Of a stretch of 64,000 nt of DNA, positions 36,215 through 45,530 are shown piece by piece. Origin of the DNA: Devosia nanyangense. GTDB lineage: Bacteria; Pseudomonadota; Alphaproteobacteria; Rhizobiales; Devosiaceae. The stretch covers positions 54,414-118,413 of the forward strand of contig JACRAF010000023.1 of assembly GCA_016213505.1 (NCBI GenBank). The letters are read 5' to 3'. Every line of letters begins with the position of its first letter. Position 1 is the first letter of the stretch. Made by a program: the position numbers and the translations under genes. A model generated the notes under the pieces. It saw nothing but the letters and a program-made list of their open reading frames with translations, was not told the origin of the DNA and did not search any database.

Positions 36215-36504
36215 ACAAATCGCTGCCGATCCTCACCGCGCTGATGCTCACCACCGGGGCGGCGCTTGCCGCACCGCCGACCGATGCGCAGACGGCCCAG
36301 TTCTACGCGCAGTGCATGACGAACAGCGGCGACAACGCGTCGCTGTGCGCCTGCAAGCGGGATTTGCTGCCCAAGCTGGTCGACGAAGAGTTCATGGCGG
36401 TGGTGTTGAGCGCGATGGAGGGCAAATCGCTCACCGAGGCGCAGAACAAGCCCTACGGCATCTATATCTCGAAATCGAACCAGGTCTGCGCGCCGGGCAT
36501 GTAG
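36211..36504 (+). CDS. Small periplasmic four-cysteine protein (paralogue 2)
   Basis: A 97-residue exported protein (signal peptide ending at ALAA, residue 21). Cysteines C35, C46, C48 and C93 reproduce the C-x10-CxC plus C-terminal Cys pattern of the gene at 33282, and the segments FIKSCEAQM and FYAQCMTNS align. It overlaps the DUF3052 gene by 4 bases. The function is unknown; both paralogues flank the inserted block between sdhA and sdhB. Confidence 0.7.
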   Translation: MNKSLPILTALMLTTGAALAAPPTDAQTAQFYAQCMTNSGDNASLCACKRDLLPKLVDEEFMAVVLSAMEGKSLTEAQNKPYGIYISKSNQVCAPGM

Positions 36505-36515
36505 GGCCAGCACAA

Positions 36516-36770
36516 GTGAAGAAGATCACCTTCGAGAAACCGGAGCGGGCGGCGATCGTCGCCAAAATCCAGAACTATTTCGTCAAGGAGCTCGAGTCCG
36601 AGATCGGCGCCATTCCGGCCGAACTGCTGCTGGCGTTCTTTGCCGAGTCGATCGGCCCGTTCTACTACAACCAGGGTGTGGCGGACGCGCAGGCGGTGTT
36701 CGCCAAATCGCTCGACGACATCAACGATCAAATCTATGGGCTCGAGCAGCGCGAAGCCCGCGCCCGCTGA
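36516..36770 (+). CDS. DUF2164 family protein
   Basis: An 84-residue protein, [20 protein letters not shown] at the start and [20 protein letters not shown] in the middle, the DUF2164 signature. The role is unknown. The GTG at 36516 lies 11 bases after the upstream gene; a longer frame from 36312 overlaps that gene and is rejected. sdhB follows 22 bases later. Confidence 0.85.
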   Translation: MKKITFEKPERAAIVAKIQNYFVKELESEIGAIPAELLLAFFAESIGPFYYNQGVADAQAVFAKSLDDINDQIYGLEQREARAR

Positions 36771-36792
36771 GCCGTCCGAACCGGAGCCTGAG

Positions 36793-37572
36793 ATGGCCGA
36801 ACTGATCCTCCCCAAAGCCAGCCAGCCGACCAAGGGCAAGACCTGGCCAAAACCGGCCGGCATCAGGCTGCGCGAATACCGGGTCTACCGCTACGATCCG
36901 GACAGCGAGGCCAACCCGCGCATCGACACCTATTTCGTCGATCTCGACGATTGCGGGCCGATGGTCCTCGATGGCCTGTTGTACATCAAGAACAACATCG
37001 ACCCGACGCTGACGCTGCGCCGCTCGTGCCGCGAGGGCATCTGCGGCTCGTGCTCGATGAATGTCGACGGCTTCAACACCCTCGCCTGCACCAAGGCGAT
37101 GGACGAGATCAAGGGCGCCATCCGGGTCTATCCCCTGCCGCATATGCCGGTGATCAAGGACCTCGTGCCGGACCTCTCGGTGTTTTACGCCCAGCACCGC
37201 TCGATCGAGCCCTGGCTCAAGACCACCTCGCCGACGCCCGACACCGAGTGGCTGCAGACCAAGCCCGAGCGCGAGCGGCTCGACGGGCTCTACGAGTGTA
37301 TTCTCTGCGCCTGCTGCTCGACCTCGTGCCCGTCCTACTGGTGGAACGGCGAGAAATATCTGGGGCCGGCGATCCTGCTGCAGGCATATCGCTGGCTGAT
37401 CGACAGCCGCGACGAGGCGCAGGCCGAACGGCTCGACGACCTCGAGGACCCGTTCAAGCTCTATCGCTGCCATACCATCATGAACTGCTCCAAGACCTGC
37501 CCGAAAGGCCTCAATCCGGCCAAGGCGATCGCCGAGATCAAGAAGATGATGGTGGAGCGCCGGGCGGCGTAG
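36793..37572 (+). CDS. sdhB: Succinate dehydrogenase iron-sulfur subunit
   Basis: Electron-transfer subunit of complex II, 259 residues. The [2Fe-2S] motif [12 protein letters not shown] with a later Cys (NTLACTK), the [4Fe-4S] motif [16 protein letters not shown] and the [3Fe-4S] region [19 protein letters not shown] are all intact. ATG 36793 begins the conserved N-terminus; the longer frame overlaps DUF2164. It is separated from sdhA by 3.6 kb, so balanced supply of the subunit needs read-through or a separate promoter. Confidence 0.98.
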   Translation: MAELILPKASQPTKGKTWPKPAGIRLREYRVYRYDPDSEANPRIDTYFVDLDDCGPMVLDGLLYIKNNIDPTLTLRRSCREGICGSCSMNVDGFNTLACTKAMDEIKGAIRVYPLPHMPVIKDLVPDLSVFYAQHRSIEPWLKTTSPTPDTEWLQTKPERERLDGLYECILCACCSTSCPSYWWNGEKYLGPAILLQAYRWLIDSRDEAQAERLDDLEDPFKLYRCHTIMNCSKTCPKGLNPAKAIAEIKKMMVERRAA

Positions 37573-37590
37573 CCGGCGCAGGGAGGCCGG

Positions 37591-37815
37591 ATGTACGAGA
37601 CCATCGCCCATGTGCCCGACCCCTCGCTCGCCCGCGTGCTGATCGCGGCGCTGCAGGCGCATGGCTTTCATCCGATGGAAGGCGGCGAGGGCGGGCTGCC
37701 GGGGGTGACCGACCCGTTCTTCGGCAAGGGCATCCCGATCCGCGTGCCGGACGACGAGGCCGCCGATTGCCGCGTGCTGGCCGAGGATCTGCTCAAGCAG
37801 ATGCTGAAGCGATAG
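37591..37815 (+). CDS. DUF2007-like small signal-transducing family protein
   Basis: A 74-residue protein with the alternating pattern of the DUF2007 fold: YETIAHVPDPSLARVLIAALQAHGF, a Gly-rich loop, then IPIRVPDDEAADCRVLAEDL. Members are small domains of unknown ligand, found alone or attached to others. ATG 37591 has GGGAGG just upstream (GCAGGGAGGCCGG). It is probably cotranscribed with sdhB. Confidence 0.6.
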   Translation: MYETIAHVPDPSLARVLIAALQAHGFHPMEGGEGGLPGVTDPFFGKGIPIRVPDDEAADCRVLAEDLLKQMLKR

Positions 37816-37936
37816 GCGGGGTGCGGTGCGGACGGCGCCAGTTGCACCGGTGCAGCCGGCCAGGGCCCAGCCAGAGCACGCCCCATGTCGACGAGCCGGA
37901 ACGAATGATCGCTCGTCATGCGTCACATCGGGCTGC

Positions 37937-38030
37937 GACGTATGACACCGGTCCAATCCACATGTCGATCGGATCGGGACGGTCGCTCCACATCGTCCAA
38001 TCCAGACGCATGACACCGGTCCAATCCACA
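37937..38030. repeat. Pair of 26-base direct repeats with operator-like half-sites
   Basis: 37937-37962 and 38005-38030 are identical except at one base. Each contains ATGACACCGGTCCAATCCAC. A third partial copy (CGTCCAATCCAGACG) lies between them. The half-site ATGACACCGG resembles LacI-family operators. No regulated gene is adjacent. Confidence 0.7.
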
Positions 38031-38149
38031 CAAGGTGAATCCTTATAAGGGCTTGCTTTCATGCTGCCTCATAAGTGCTGGATCTCATGAAGGGCTGGTG
38101 GAACCGCGTGGCGGAGAGCGGCGGTGGCGCCGGATCGTGGAGAGGCGGC

Positions 38150-38465
38150 GGGCGGTGACGGGATGGTGGAGGGCGGCGGGCGGAGTGATGGTGGGGAAAC
38201 GTGGTGTGGAGGGAAGGTGATGAAGCGCGGGGGGGAAGGATGGAAGCGTGGTGCGGAGGGATGGTGGGGAAGCGCGGAGGGGGTGGTGAGGAAAGCATGG
38301 TGCGGAAGGATGGTGAGGAAGCGCGGCGCGGAGGGGTGGTGCGGAAGCGTGGTGCGGAGGGATGGTGGGGAAACGCGGTGGGGAGGCGTGGCTGGGAAGC
38401 GTGGTGGAAGGGATGGTGGAAGCGTGGTGGGAGGGGTGGCGGGGAGGCGTGGCGGGAGGACCGAT
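38150..38465. repeat. Degenerate G-rich minisatellite, period about 25 bases
   Basis: About 12 imperfect units of the form GGATGGTGCGGAAGCGTGG with variable junctions. The strand is very G-rich with many GGG runs, so G-quadruplex formation is possible. It shows no flanking inverted repeats or transposase. Confidence 0.7.
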
Positions 38466-38660
38466 GGGCTCGGTGCGCTGGGCCGGTCGGAAGATCGGCG
38501 GCAATCGGGGCCGGTGTCCGGGGCGTCCTCGACATCCTCCCGGCGCCAGAGTCCCAACAATGGCCATCATTGTCGGGGTATCTGGCGTGCTCCTGTTGAG
38601 GGGCCGGAGCGATTGGGCTATATGCGCACGCGGATTTCCAACCTCGGGACGGTGCCGGGC

Positions 38661-39272
38661 ATGAGCCTTTCTGATCGCGCGCGCCTCGTGGCGCTCAGCC
38701 TCGCCGCCGCAGCGCTGCTGTCGGCCTGTGCCTCGACCGGCATCGCCGTCAACAACGCCGACCAGACCGAGCAGCTCGCCCCGGTGCAGACCGGATCGGT
38801 GTCGACCACGGCGCTGCCGCCGATCGGGCCCAATGGCGAGGTGCAGGGCCCGGCCCCGATCGATCCGACCGGGATGACCCCGGCCGATCCCAATGCCCCG
38901 CTGCAGACGGCCAATGCCGACGGCTCGATCGATACGCTTCCGGCCGTCGGGGCGCTGCCCAATTCGTCGGGCCGCGACCTCACTGGCGGGCTCACCATCG
39001 AAAAGCTGCTCGGCCGCTGGACGGTGGTGTCGGGCGCCGACCAGTGCCAGCTCAACCTGACGCAGACCCAGAAGGCCGGCACCGGCCGCTATCGCGCCTC
39101 GGCCCCGGCCTGCACCCTCAAGGGGCTCAGCGTGGTGGCCAGCTGGACCATCGCCGGCACCCAGGTACAGCTGTTCGACGAGAACGGCGACATCGTCGCG
39201 GCGCTGATCCTATCGGGCAACCGCTTCATCGGCACGCTCAGTGGCGGCCAGGGCATCTCGATGGTGGGCTGA
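38661..39272 (+). CDS. Omp19-like outer-membrane lipoprotein with AprI/Inh protease-inhibitor domain
   Basis: A 203-residue lipoprotein: signal peptide with lipobox LLSACAS (Cys23 lipidated), a Pro/Gly-rich linker of about 80 residues, then a C-terminal inhibitor-type barrel (about 108-200) starting LLGRWTVVSGADQCQLNL and ending GNRFIGTLSGGQGISMV, with the Cys pair (DQC, PAC) of Inh domains. Brucella Omp19 has this layout and protects against host proteases; here a general envelope role is more likely. ATG 38661 gives the normal lipoprotein signal; ATG 38622 in frame is an alternative. The frame is open through the minisatellite upstream. Confidence 0.8.
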   Translation: MSLSDRARLVALSLAAAALLSACASTGIAVNNADQTEQLAPVQTGSVSTTALPPIGPNGEVQGPAPIDPTGMTPADPNAPLQTANADGSIDTLPAVGALPNSSGRDLTGGLTIEKLLGRWTVVSGADQCQLNLTQTQKAGTGRYRASAPACTLKGLSVVASWTIAGTQVQLFDENGDIVAALILSGNRFIGTLSGGQGISMVG

Positions 39273-39305
39273 GACCCGCCGTCCCCCACGCATAATGCTC
39301 TCAGT

Positions 39306-39464
39306 CGTCATCCCCGGGCTTGACCCGGGGACCCAGCGATCGACCCTTCGGCGCCGATGGCCCGGCCGGGTGGCCGGGTCGATCCCCGGATCAAGTCCGG
39401 GGACGGCATGACGGCGGATGGATTTGCGGTCCACAATCGAGATTTCTGCTTTCGCGGGAATGAC
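39306..39464. repeat. Mosaic of two dispersed alphaproteobacterial repeats
   Basis: CGTCATCCCCGGGCTTGACC at 39306 is matched in inverted orientation by the segment ending ATGACG at 39413 (GATCCCCGGATCAAGTCCGG). It is followed by part of a second family (GATTTCTGCTTTCGCGGGAA, ending near 39464). Both types are common intergenic repeats in alphaproteobacteria. Confidence 0.65.
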
Positions 39465-39485
39465 CGAGTGGCTATTGGCAGAGGC

Positions 39486-40592
39486 GTGCCCACGTCCGCC
39501 AAGTCCGCCCCCGTCTCCGCCGCCCTCGCCGATCTGGTGCGGCGCGGCGCGCTTTCCGCAGATCCCCTCCAGGCCAAAGCCGCAACGGTCCTCGACGGCG
39601 TCGCCGCGGGTATTACGAACGGCAATGGCAGGCTGTTCGGCCGGCGGAAGCCGGTGCGCGGGGCCTATCTGGTCGGTGCCGTGGGGCGCGGCAAGACCAT
39701 GCTGATGGATCGGTTCTTTGCCGCGGCCCCGGTGACGGCCAAGCGCCGGGTGCATTTCGACGAGTTCATGGACGAGCTGCACCAGGCGATTACCGCCTTT
39801 CGCAAGGGCCCCAGGGGCAAGGCGGAGAATGCCGATCCGATCGCGGCGGTGACCAGGCCGATCGTCGAGGCGACGCGGCTCATCTGCCTCGACGAGTTCC
39901 AGGTGACCGACATCACCAACGCCATGCTGCTCGGCCGGTTGTTCGAAAAGCTGTTCGCCGGCGGGGTGACGCTGGTCGCCACCTCCAACACGTTGCCCGA
40001 CGATCTCTATCGCGACGGGCTCAACCGGCCGCTGTTCCTGCCGTTCATCGAGGAACTCAAGACCCAGGTCGAGGTCGTCCGGCTGGACGGGCCGACCGAC
40101 TATCGGCGGCTCAAACTCGAGGGCGAGGAGGTCTATCGCTTCGGCACCGGGCCGGAGGTCAGGCACGGCATGGACCGGCTGTGGCTGAAGCTCTGTGGCG
40201 GCGTTCAGGGAAAGCCCGACACCGTCCATTCGCTCGGCCGCGACATCGTCGTGCCCGAAGCGGCGATGGGGGCGGCGCGCTTTGGGTTCGCGGCGCTCTG
40301 CGACACCCCGCTCGGGGCGCGCGACTATTTGAGGATCGCCCACGCCTATGACGCGCTGATGATCGACGGCGTGCCGGCTTTCACCCGGGGGAACGCCAGC
40401 GCCGCCAAGCGCTTCATCCTGCTGGTCGATACGCTCTACGACCGCGGCCTCCGGCTGGCGGCGAGCTTTGCCGTGCCGCTCGACGAACTGGGGCAGGAAT
40501 CGCGGCTCGCCGGCGAGCTCCAGCGCACCGTTTCGCGGCTGGTCGAGATGCAGTCGACGGCCTATCTGGAGGCGGCGCACAAGCCCCTCTGA
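39486..40592 (+). CDS. zapE: ZapE/AFG1-type AAA+ ATPase
   Basis: A 368-residue P-loop ATPase associated in Escherichia coli with the Z-ring under stress. GAYLVGAVGRGKTMLMDRFF is Walker A, RLICLDEFQVTDITNAMLL Walker B, TLVATSNTLPDDLYRDGLNR sensor 1, and the C-terminal SRLVEMQSTAYL closes the family. The start is uncertain: the frame is open to 39357 but that part is dispersed-repeat DNA, so GTG 39486 (or GTG 39468) is more likely than ATG 39357. It lies 84 bases before mdh, the usual neighbour in Rhizobiales. Confidence 0.92.
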   Translation: MPTSAKSAPVSAALADLVRRGALSADPLQAKAATVLDGVAAGITNGNGRLFGRRKPVRGAYLVGAVGRGKTMLMDRFFAAAPVTAKRRVHFDEFMDELHQAITAFRKGPRGKAENADPIAAVTRPIVEATRLICLDEFQVTDITNAMLLGRLFEKLFAGGVTLVATSNTLPDDLYRDGLNRPLFLPFIEELKTQVEVVRLDGPTDYRRLKLEGEEVYRFGTGPEVRHGMDRLWLKLCGGVQGKPDTVHSLGRDIVVPEAAMGAARFGFAALCDTPLGARDYLRIAHAYDALMIDGVPAFTRGNASAAKRFILLVDTLYDRGLRLAASFAVPLDELGQESRLAGELQRTVSRLVEMQSTAYLEAAHKPL

Positions 40593-41639
<1,047 letters not shown>

Positions 41640-41670
41640 GTCGTGGTCATGTGCCAAGGCCCCCTCACCC

Positions 41671-41687
41671 GGAGCGCTACGCGCTCC
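41671..41687. repeat. Hairpin of the C-rich palindrome family between mdh and sucC
   Basis: GGAGCGC-TAC-GCGCTCC, embedded in CCCCCTCACCC...CTTCCCCGG, resembling the intergenic elements near 12.6 kb. It may attenuate or stabilise the mdh-suc transcript. Confidence 0.55.
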
Positions 41688-41713
41688 CTTCCCCGGTTCT
41701 GGAGCCTGTCTGA

Positions 41714-42913
41714 ATGAACATCCATGAACACCAGGCCAAGGCGCTGCTCAAGACCTACGGCTTGCCGGTGGCGCCGGGCGTCGCGATCTTTTCGGCCGGG
41801 GAGGCTGAGGCCGCGGCGAAATCGCTTCCGGGGCCGCTCTATGTGGTCAAGTCGCAGATCCATGCCGGCGGCCGCGGCAAGGGCAAGTTCAAGGAGCTTT
41901 CCGCCGACGCCAAGGGCGGCGTGCGGCTGGCGAAAACCGTCGCCGACGTCGTCGCCAACGCCACCGAGATGCTGGGCCATACGCTGGTCACCAAGCAGAC
42001 CGGCGCTGCGGGCAAAGAGGTCCGCCGGCTCTATATCGAGGACGGCGCCGATATCGCCCGCGAGCTCTATTGCTCGCTGCTGGTCAACCGCGAGAGCGGC
42101 AAAGTCGCGTTCGTGGTGTCGACCGAAGGCGGCATGGACATCGAGACGGTTGCCCACGACACGCCTGAGCGGATCATCACCGTCGACATCGATCCGGCCG
42201 CCGGGGTGACGGCGGCCAATGTCTCGGCCATTGCGTCGGCGCTGAAGCTCGAGGGCGCGGCCAAAGCCGACGCCGCGACGGTGTTTCCGGCGCTCTACAA
42301 GGCCTTCGTCGAGACCGACATGAGCTTGCTCGAAGTCAACCCGCTGATCGTCCTCAAGGACGGCCATCTGCGGCTGCTCGATGCCAAGGTGAGCTTCGAC
42401 AACAATGCGCTGTTCCGCCACCCCGAGCTGATGACGCTGCGCGACCTCAGCGAAGAGGACGCCAAGGAGATCGAGGCATCCAAGTTCGACCTCGCCTATG
42501 TGGCGCTCGACGGCAATATCGGCTGCATGGTCAACGGCGCCGGTCTCGCCATGGCGACGATGGACATCATCAAGCTCTACGGCGAGGAGCCGGCCAATTT
42601 CCTCGATGTCGGCGGCGGCGCGAGCAAGGAGAAGGTGACGGCGGCGTTCAAGATCATCACCGCCGACCCGCAGGTCAAAGGCATCCTGGTCAACATTTTC
42701 GGCGGCATCATGCGCTGCGACGTCATCGCCGAAGGTGTGATCGCGGCGGTCAGGGAGGTCGGCCTCAAGGTGCCGCTGGTGGTCCGGCTCGAGGGCACCA
42801 ACGTCAAGGAGGGCAAGGCCATCCTGAACAATTCCGGGCTCGACGTCATCCCCGCCGACGACCTCGACGACGCCGCGCAGAAGATCGTCGCGGCGATCAA
42901 GGGCAAGCAATAG
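41714..42913 (+). CDS. sucC: Succinyl-CoA ligase (ADP-forming) beta subunit
   Basis: Makes ATP (or GTP) from succinyl-CoA together with SucD. The 399-residue protein begins [20 protein letters not shown], contains the ATP-grasp segments [16 protein letters not shown] and [19 protein letters not shown], and ends with the CoA-ligase domain ([28 protein letters not shown]). GGAGCCTG precedes the ATG. In most genomes sucD follows directly; here 1.5 kb with three genes intervenes. Confidence 0.98.
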   Translation: MNIHEHQAKALLKTYGLPVAPGVAIFSAGEAEAAAKSLPGPLYVVKSQIHAGGRGKGKFKELSADAKGGVRLAKTVADVVANATEMLGHTLVTKQTGAAGKEVRRLYIEDGADIARELYCSLLVNRESGKVAFVVSTEGGMDIETVAHDTPERIITVDIDPAAGVTAANVSAIASALKLEGAAKADAATVFPALYKAFVETDMSLLEVNPLIVLKDGHLRLLDAKVSFDNNALFRHPELMTLRDLSEEDAKEIEASKFDLAYVALDGNIGCMVNGAGLAMATMDIIKLYGEEPANFLDVGGGASKEKVTAAFKIITADPQVKGILVNIFGGIMRCDVIAEGVIAAVREVGLKVPLVVRLEGTNVKEGKAILNNSGLDVIPADDLDDAAQKIVAAIKGKQ

Positions 42914-42995
42914 CAATGCGGCTTACCCGGCGCGCCGTGGCAATGTGTGTCTGGCGTGCCGGCTGTCGGCTGCGACGATTGCCAAGGAGGACCAG

Positions 42996-43676
42996 ATGAC
43001 GAGACTGACGCATCTCCTGTCCCTGTGCCTGATCGGCCTCGCCACTCCGGCGCTGGCGCAGATGACGCTTTCGGTCGAGGAGCCGTCGGACGGGGTGTCC
43101 ACCCCCTCGCTCGAACTCTCGGCGCCGCCCGACACCTCCTCGTCGGAGCCGCTGAGCCATATGTCGGCGCCGCCCTCGCTCGAGATGTCGGCACCGGACG
43201 AGGAGCTGCCCGCCGAGCCGGCCGAACTGCCGGTCCCCTCCAGGGATGCGCTCACCGCCTTCTTTTCCATCTGCACCGATGTCTCGGGCGGCGATCCGGA
43301 AGCCTATGACCGCGCCTCGGGCAGCGGCTGGACCGTCTATGACGGGGTGGACACCGGGCCCTACAAGAACGTCTTTGCCGGATCGCAGAGCTTTGCCGGC
43401 TACGGCTCGGTCGAGCTGTGGAGTTCGGTCGAGAGCTATCCCACCCAGCAGCTGGGCTATTGCCGCGTCGATTTCCCCGACTACGACACGCGGATCGACT
43501 TCAAGGACATGGCCGGCATCGGCGGCCTCACCGGCATGATCGAGGATCGCGGTGCGGGCAATGTCTACGGCATCTGGGAAACCGCCGACCACAAGGTGCT
43601 GGTCATCGCCGACCGCACCGAGGGCGAGGTGGAGATCGAATTCAACGTGCTGATTGGCGCCAAGCCACAAAACTAG
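42996..43676 (+). CDS. Exported hypothetical protein between sucC and sucD
   Basis: A 226-residue protein with a signal peptide (cleavage near ALAQ, residue 21), a Ser/Pro/Glu-rich linker (about 22-80) containing three near-repeats of [21 protein letters not shown], and a C-terminal domain with two cysteines (FFSICTD, GYCRVDF). AAGGAGG sits 5 bases before ATG 42996, an excellent ribosome site. It is probably periplasmic. I do not recognise the family. It interrupts the sucCD pair. Confidence 0.7.
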   Translation: MTRLTHLLSLCLIGLATPALAQMTLSVEEPSDGVSTPSLELSAPPDTSSSEPLSHMSAPPSLEMSAPDEELPAEPAELPVPSRDALTAFFSICTDVSGGDPEAYDRASGSGWTVYDGVDTGPYKNVFAGSQSFAGYGSVELWSSVESYPTQQLGYCRVDFPDYDTRIDFKDMAGIGGLTGMIEDRGAGNVYGIWETADHKVLVIADRTEGEVEIEFNVLIGAKPQN

Positions 43677-43683
43677 GACGGAG

Positions 43684-43716
43684 TTGAAGTGACACTGGTT
43701 TACACATAAACTGTGT
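43684..43716 (+). promoter_or_regulatory. Promoter/operator of the second vapBC
   Basis: TTGAAG (43684-43689), a 17-base spacer and TAAACT (43707-43712). The -10 is overlapped by the inverted repeat ACACA-TAAAC-TGTGT (43702-43716), a likely autoregulation site. It gives the module, and possibly sucD, its own promoter. Confidence 0.5.
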
Positions 43717-43734
43717 GATCCTGTGGAGACAGCA

Positions 43735-44034
43735 ATGAAAAACATCACCCTTGCCATCGAGGACGAATTGCTGGAACAGGCCCGCGCCCTGGCGCAGCGG
43801 CGCCACACCTCGCTGAACGCCATCGTCCGCTCGCTCCTGAGCGAGGAGGTCGAGCAGGAAGACCGCATCGCCAAGGCGAGGGCCGGGCTCAAGCAGCTGA
43901 TGGACAACGCAACGCTGGACATGGGACCCGACTACAAATGGAACCGACAGGAGATTTACGACGAGCGAGAGGATCGGATGCTTTCTCGACACCAACGTCC
44001 TGATCTACGCGGCGCAGGTAAGGACAAGGGATGA
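43735..44034 (+). CDS. vapB: VapB-like ribbon-helix-helix antitoxin
   Basis: A 99-residue antitoxin. KNITLAIEDELLEQARALAQRR followed by TSLNAIVRSLLSEE is a clear ribbon-helix-helix DNA-binding domain. The C-terminal part (PDYKWNRQEIYDEREDRM) would bind the toxin. Its last 18 codons, from 43978, overlap the PIN-domain frame of the toxin in another register. ATG 43735 has TGTGGAG 6 bases upstream; an in-frame GTG at 43723 is possible. Confidence 0.8.
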   Translation: MKNITLAIEDELLEQARALAQRRHTSLNAIVRSLLSEEVEQEDRIAKARAGLKQLMDNATLDMGPDYKWNRQEIYDEREDRMLSRHQRPDLRGAGKDKG

Positions 44035-44386
44035 GCGGCGGACGTCAATCGCACGCGAACTCGCCCTGTCGACGACCTTCGGCGTGTCCGCACAGACTCT
44101 GGCGGAATTCTATTCAGTCACAACCCGGAAGGCGTCTGTCAGGCTATCGGACCACGAGGCGGACCTCTGGATCGAGTTTCTGGGCAGCATGCCGTTCCAG
44201 GCGATCGACCGCAGCATCGTTGATCGTGGCATCGACCTGTCGCGTCAATACAGCATAGCCTACTACGACGCTGCACTGCTTGCCGCTGCGGAGCGGCTCG
44301 GCGCGGCCGTCTTCTACTCCGAAGATCTCAATCACGACCAGCTTTACGGCTCGGTTCGAGTCATCAACCCGTTCCTAGAAACCTGA
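43973..44386 (+). pseudogene. vapC: VapC PIN-domain toxin lacking a standard start codon
   Basis: In frame with 43973 the sequence encodes about 137 residues with a full PIN domain: FLDTNVLIYAAQ at the N-terminus, SAQTLAEFYSV, YSIAYYDAALLAAAERL and VFYSEDLNHDQLY carry the four acidic residues. Yet between the preceding in-frame stop (TGA at 43898) and the PIN motif there is no ATG, GTG or TTG; the codon at the expected start is ATC (43973). The first usable start, GTG 44084, would delete the first catalytic Asp. It is therefore probably inactive, initiates at a rare codon, or reflects a base error. It sits 13 bases before sucD. Confidence 0.65.
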
Positions 44387-44399
44387 CGTCAGGAAGCTC

Positions 44400-45305
44400 A
44401 TGTCGATCCTCGTCAACAAAGATACCCGCGTCCTGGTGCAGGGGCTGACCGGCAAGACCGGGACGTTCCACACCGAGCAGGCGCTGGCCTATTACGGCAC
44501 CAAGATGGTGGGCGGCACGCATCCCAAAAAGGGCGGCGAGACCTGGTCGTCGGGGGTCGACGGAACCGAGCTGCCGATCTTCGCCTCGGTCGCCGAGGGC
44601 AAGGCCAAGACCGAGGCCAATGCCTCGGTGATCTATGTGCCGCCGGCCGGCGCGGCGGACGCCATCATCGAGGCGATCGAGGCGGAAATTCCGCTTATCG
44701 GTTGCATCACCGAGGGCGTGCCGGTGCTCGACATGGTCAAGGTCAAGGCCCGGCTCATGGGCTCGAAGTCGCGGCTGATCGGGCCCAACTGCCCGGGCGT
44801 CCTGACCCCGGAAGAGTGCAAGATCGGCATCATGCCGGGCTCGATCTTTTCGAAGGGCTCGGTCGGAATCGTGTCGCGCTCGGGCACGCTGACCTATGAG
44901 GCGGTGTTCCAGACCACCAATGCCGGGCTCGGCCAGACCACGGCGGTGGGCATCGGCGGCGATCCGGTCAAGGGCACCGAGTTCATCGACATCCTCGAGC
45001 TGTTCCTCGCCGACGACGCCACCAAATCGATCATCATGATCGGCGAGATCGGCGGCTCGGCCGAGGAGGACGCGGCGCAGTTCTTGATCGACGAAGCCAA
45101 ACGCGGCCGCAAGAAGCCGATGGCGGGGTTCATCGCCGGCCTGACCGCGCCCAAGGGGCGGACTATGGGCCATGCCGGCGCCGTAATTTCGGGAGGTAAA
45201 GGCGGCGCCGAGGACAAGATCGCGGCGATGGAGGCGGCCGGCATCAAGATGTCGCGTTCGCCCGCCAGGATCGGGGTCACGCTGGCCGAGGTGCTGAACG
45301 GCTGA
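44400..45305 (+). CDS. sucD: Succinyl-CoA ligase alpha subunit
   Basis: Partner of SucC. The 301 residues contain the CoA-binding start [40 protein letters not shown], the catalytic segment [20 protein letters not shown], and near 246 [19 protein letters not shown] with the phosphohistidine. AGGAAG precedes ATG 44400. It lies directly behind the VapC remnant rather than behind sucC, so its expression may depend on read-through or on the vapBC promoter. Confidence 0.98.
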   Translation: MSILVNKDTRVLVQGLTGKTGTFHTEQALAYYGTKMVGGTHPKKGGETWSSGVDGTELPIFASVAEGKAKTEANASVIYVPPAGAADAIIEAIEAEIPLIGCITEGVPVLDMVKVKARLMGSKSRLIGPNCPGVLTPEECKIGIMPGSIFSKGSVGIVSRSGTLTYEAVFQTTNAGLGQTTAVGIGGDPVKGTEFIDILELFLADDATKSIIMIGEIGGSAEEDAAQFLIDEAKRGRKKPMAGFIAGLTAPKGRTMGHAGAVISGGKGGAEDKIAAMEAAGIKMSRSPARIGVTLAEVLNG

Positions 45306-45417
45306 ACGCCACGCCGGATGAAAGACCCGCAGGGAGCGTTCTGGAGGCAAGGACCGCAAAGCGCAGGAAATTGAAGAGGATTTGGGCTTTCAGACGATGG
45401 TCGGAATGCCCAATTCT

Positions 45418-45432
45418 TTAGCAACATGCTAA
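45418..45432. promoter_or_regulatory. Inverted repeat in the A+T-rich patch upstream of sucA
   Basis: TTAGCA-ACA-TGCTAA lies in the 225-base gap between sucD and sucA, about 100 bases before the sucA ATG, in an unusually A+T-rich patch. It could be an operator or part of a promoter (TAATCT follows). No -35 is convincing. Confidence 0.3.
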
Positions 45433-45530
45433 TCTAACATCGTCATAGTCCGCGACCAAGCGGAACGGCGCCCTCTCCGGGACCGCCGGCAACAGGGAAA
45501 CGGGGTAAAAGGCCCCGCCTTACAGACAAG

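Larger units (their letters stand above)
37816..38660. other. 845-base non-coding stretch with direct repeats and a G-rich minisatellite
   Basis: No convincing gene. From left to right it holds a pair of 26-base direct repeats (37937-38030), a short A+T-richer patch (38031-38085) with TATAAG-like elements, and a degenerate G-rich tandem repeat (about 38150-38465). Open frames here on both strands arise from the repeat and lack initiation signals. Confidence 0.7.

Noticed and set aside
37937..38030. CRISPR-like repeat pair
   Set aside because: Only two copies with a partial third, spacer not unique-like, and no cas genes in the window.
38059..38570. Three overlapping Pro/His/Ser-rich minus-strand open frames
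   Set aside because: They exist only because the C-rich repeat contains no stop codons; no ribosome site, and all frames are equally open.
44084..44386. Truncated VapC starting at GTG 44084 as a functional toxin
   Set aside because: It would lack the N-terminal FLDTN strand with the first catalytic aspartate, so it is not a credible complete PIN nuclease.
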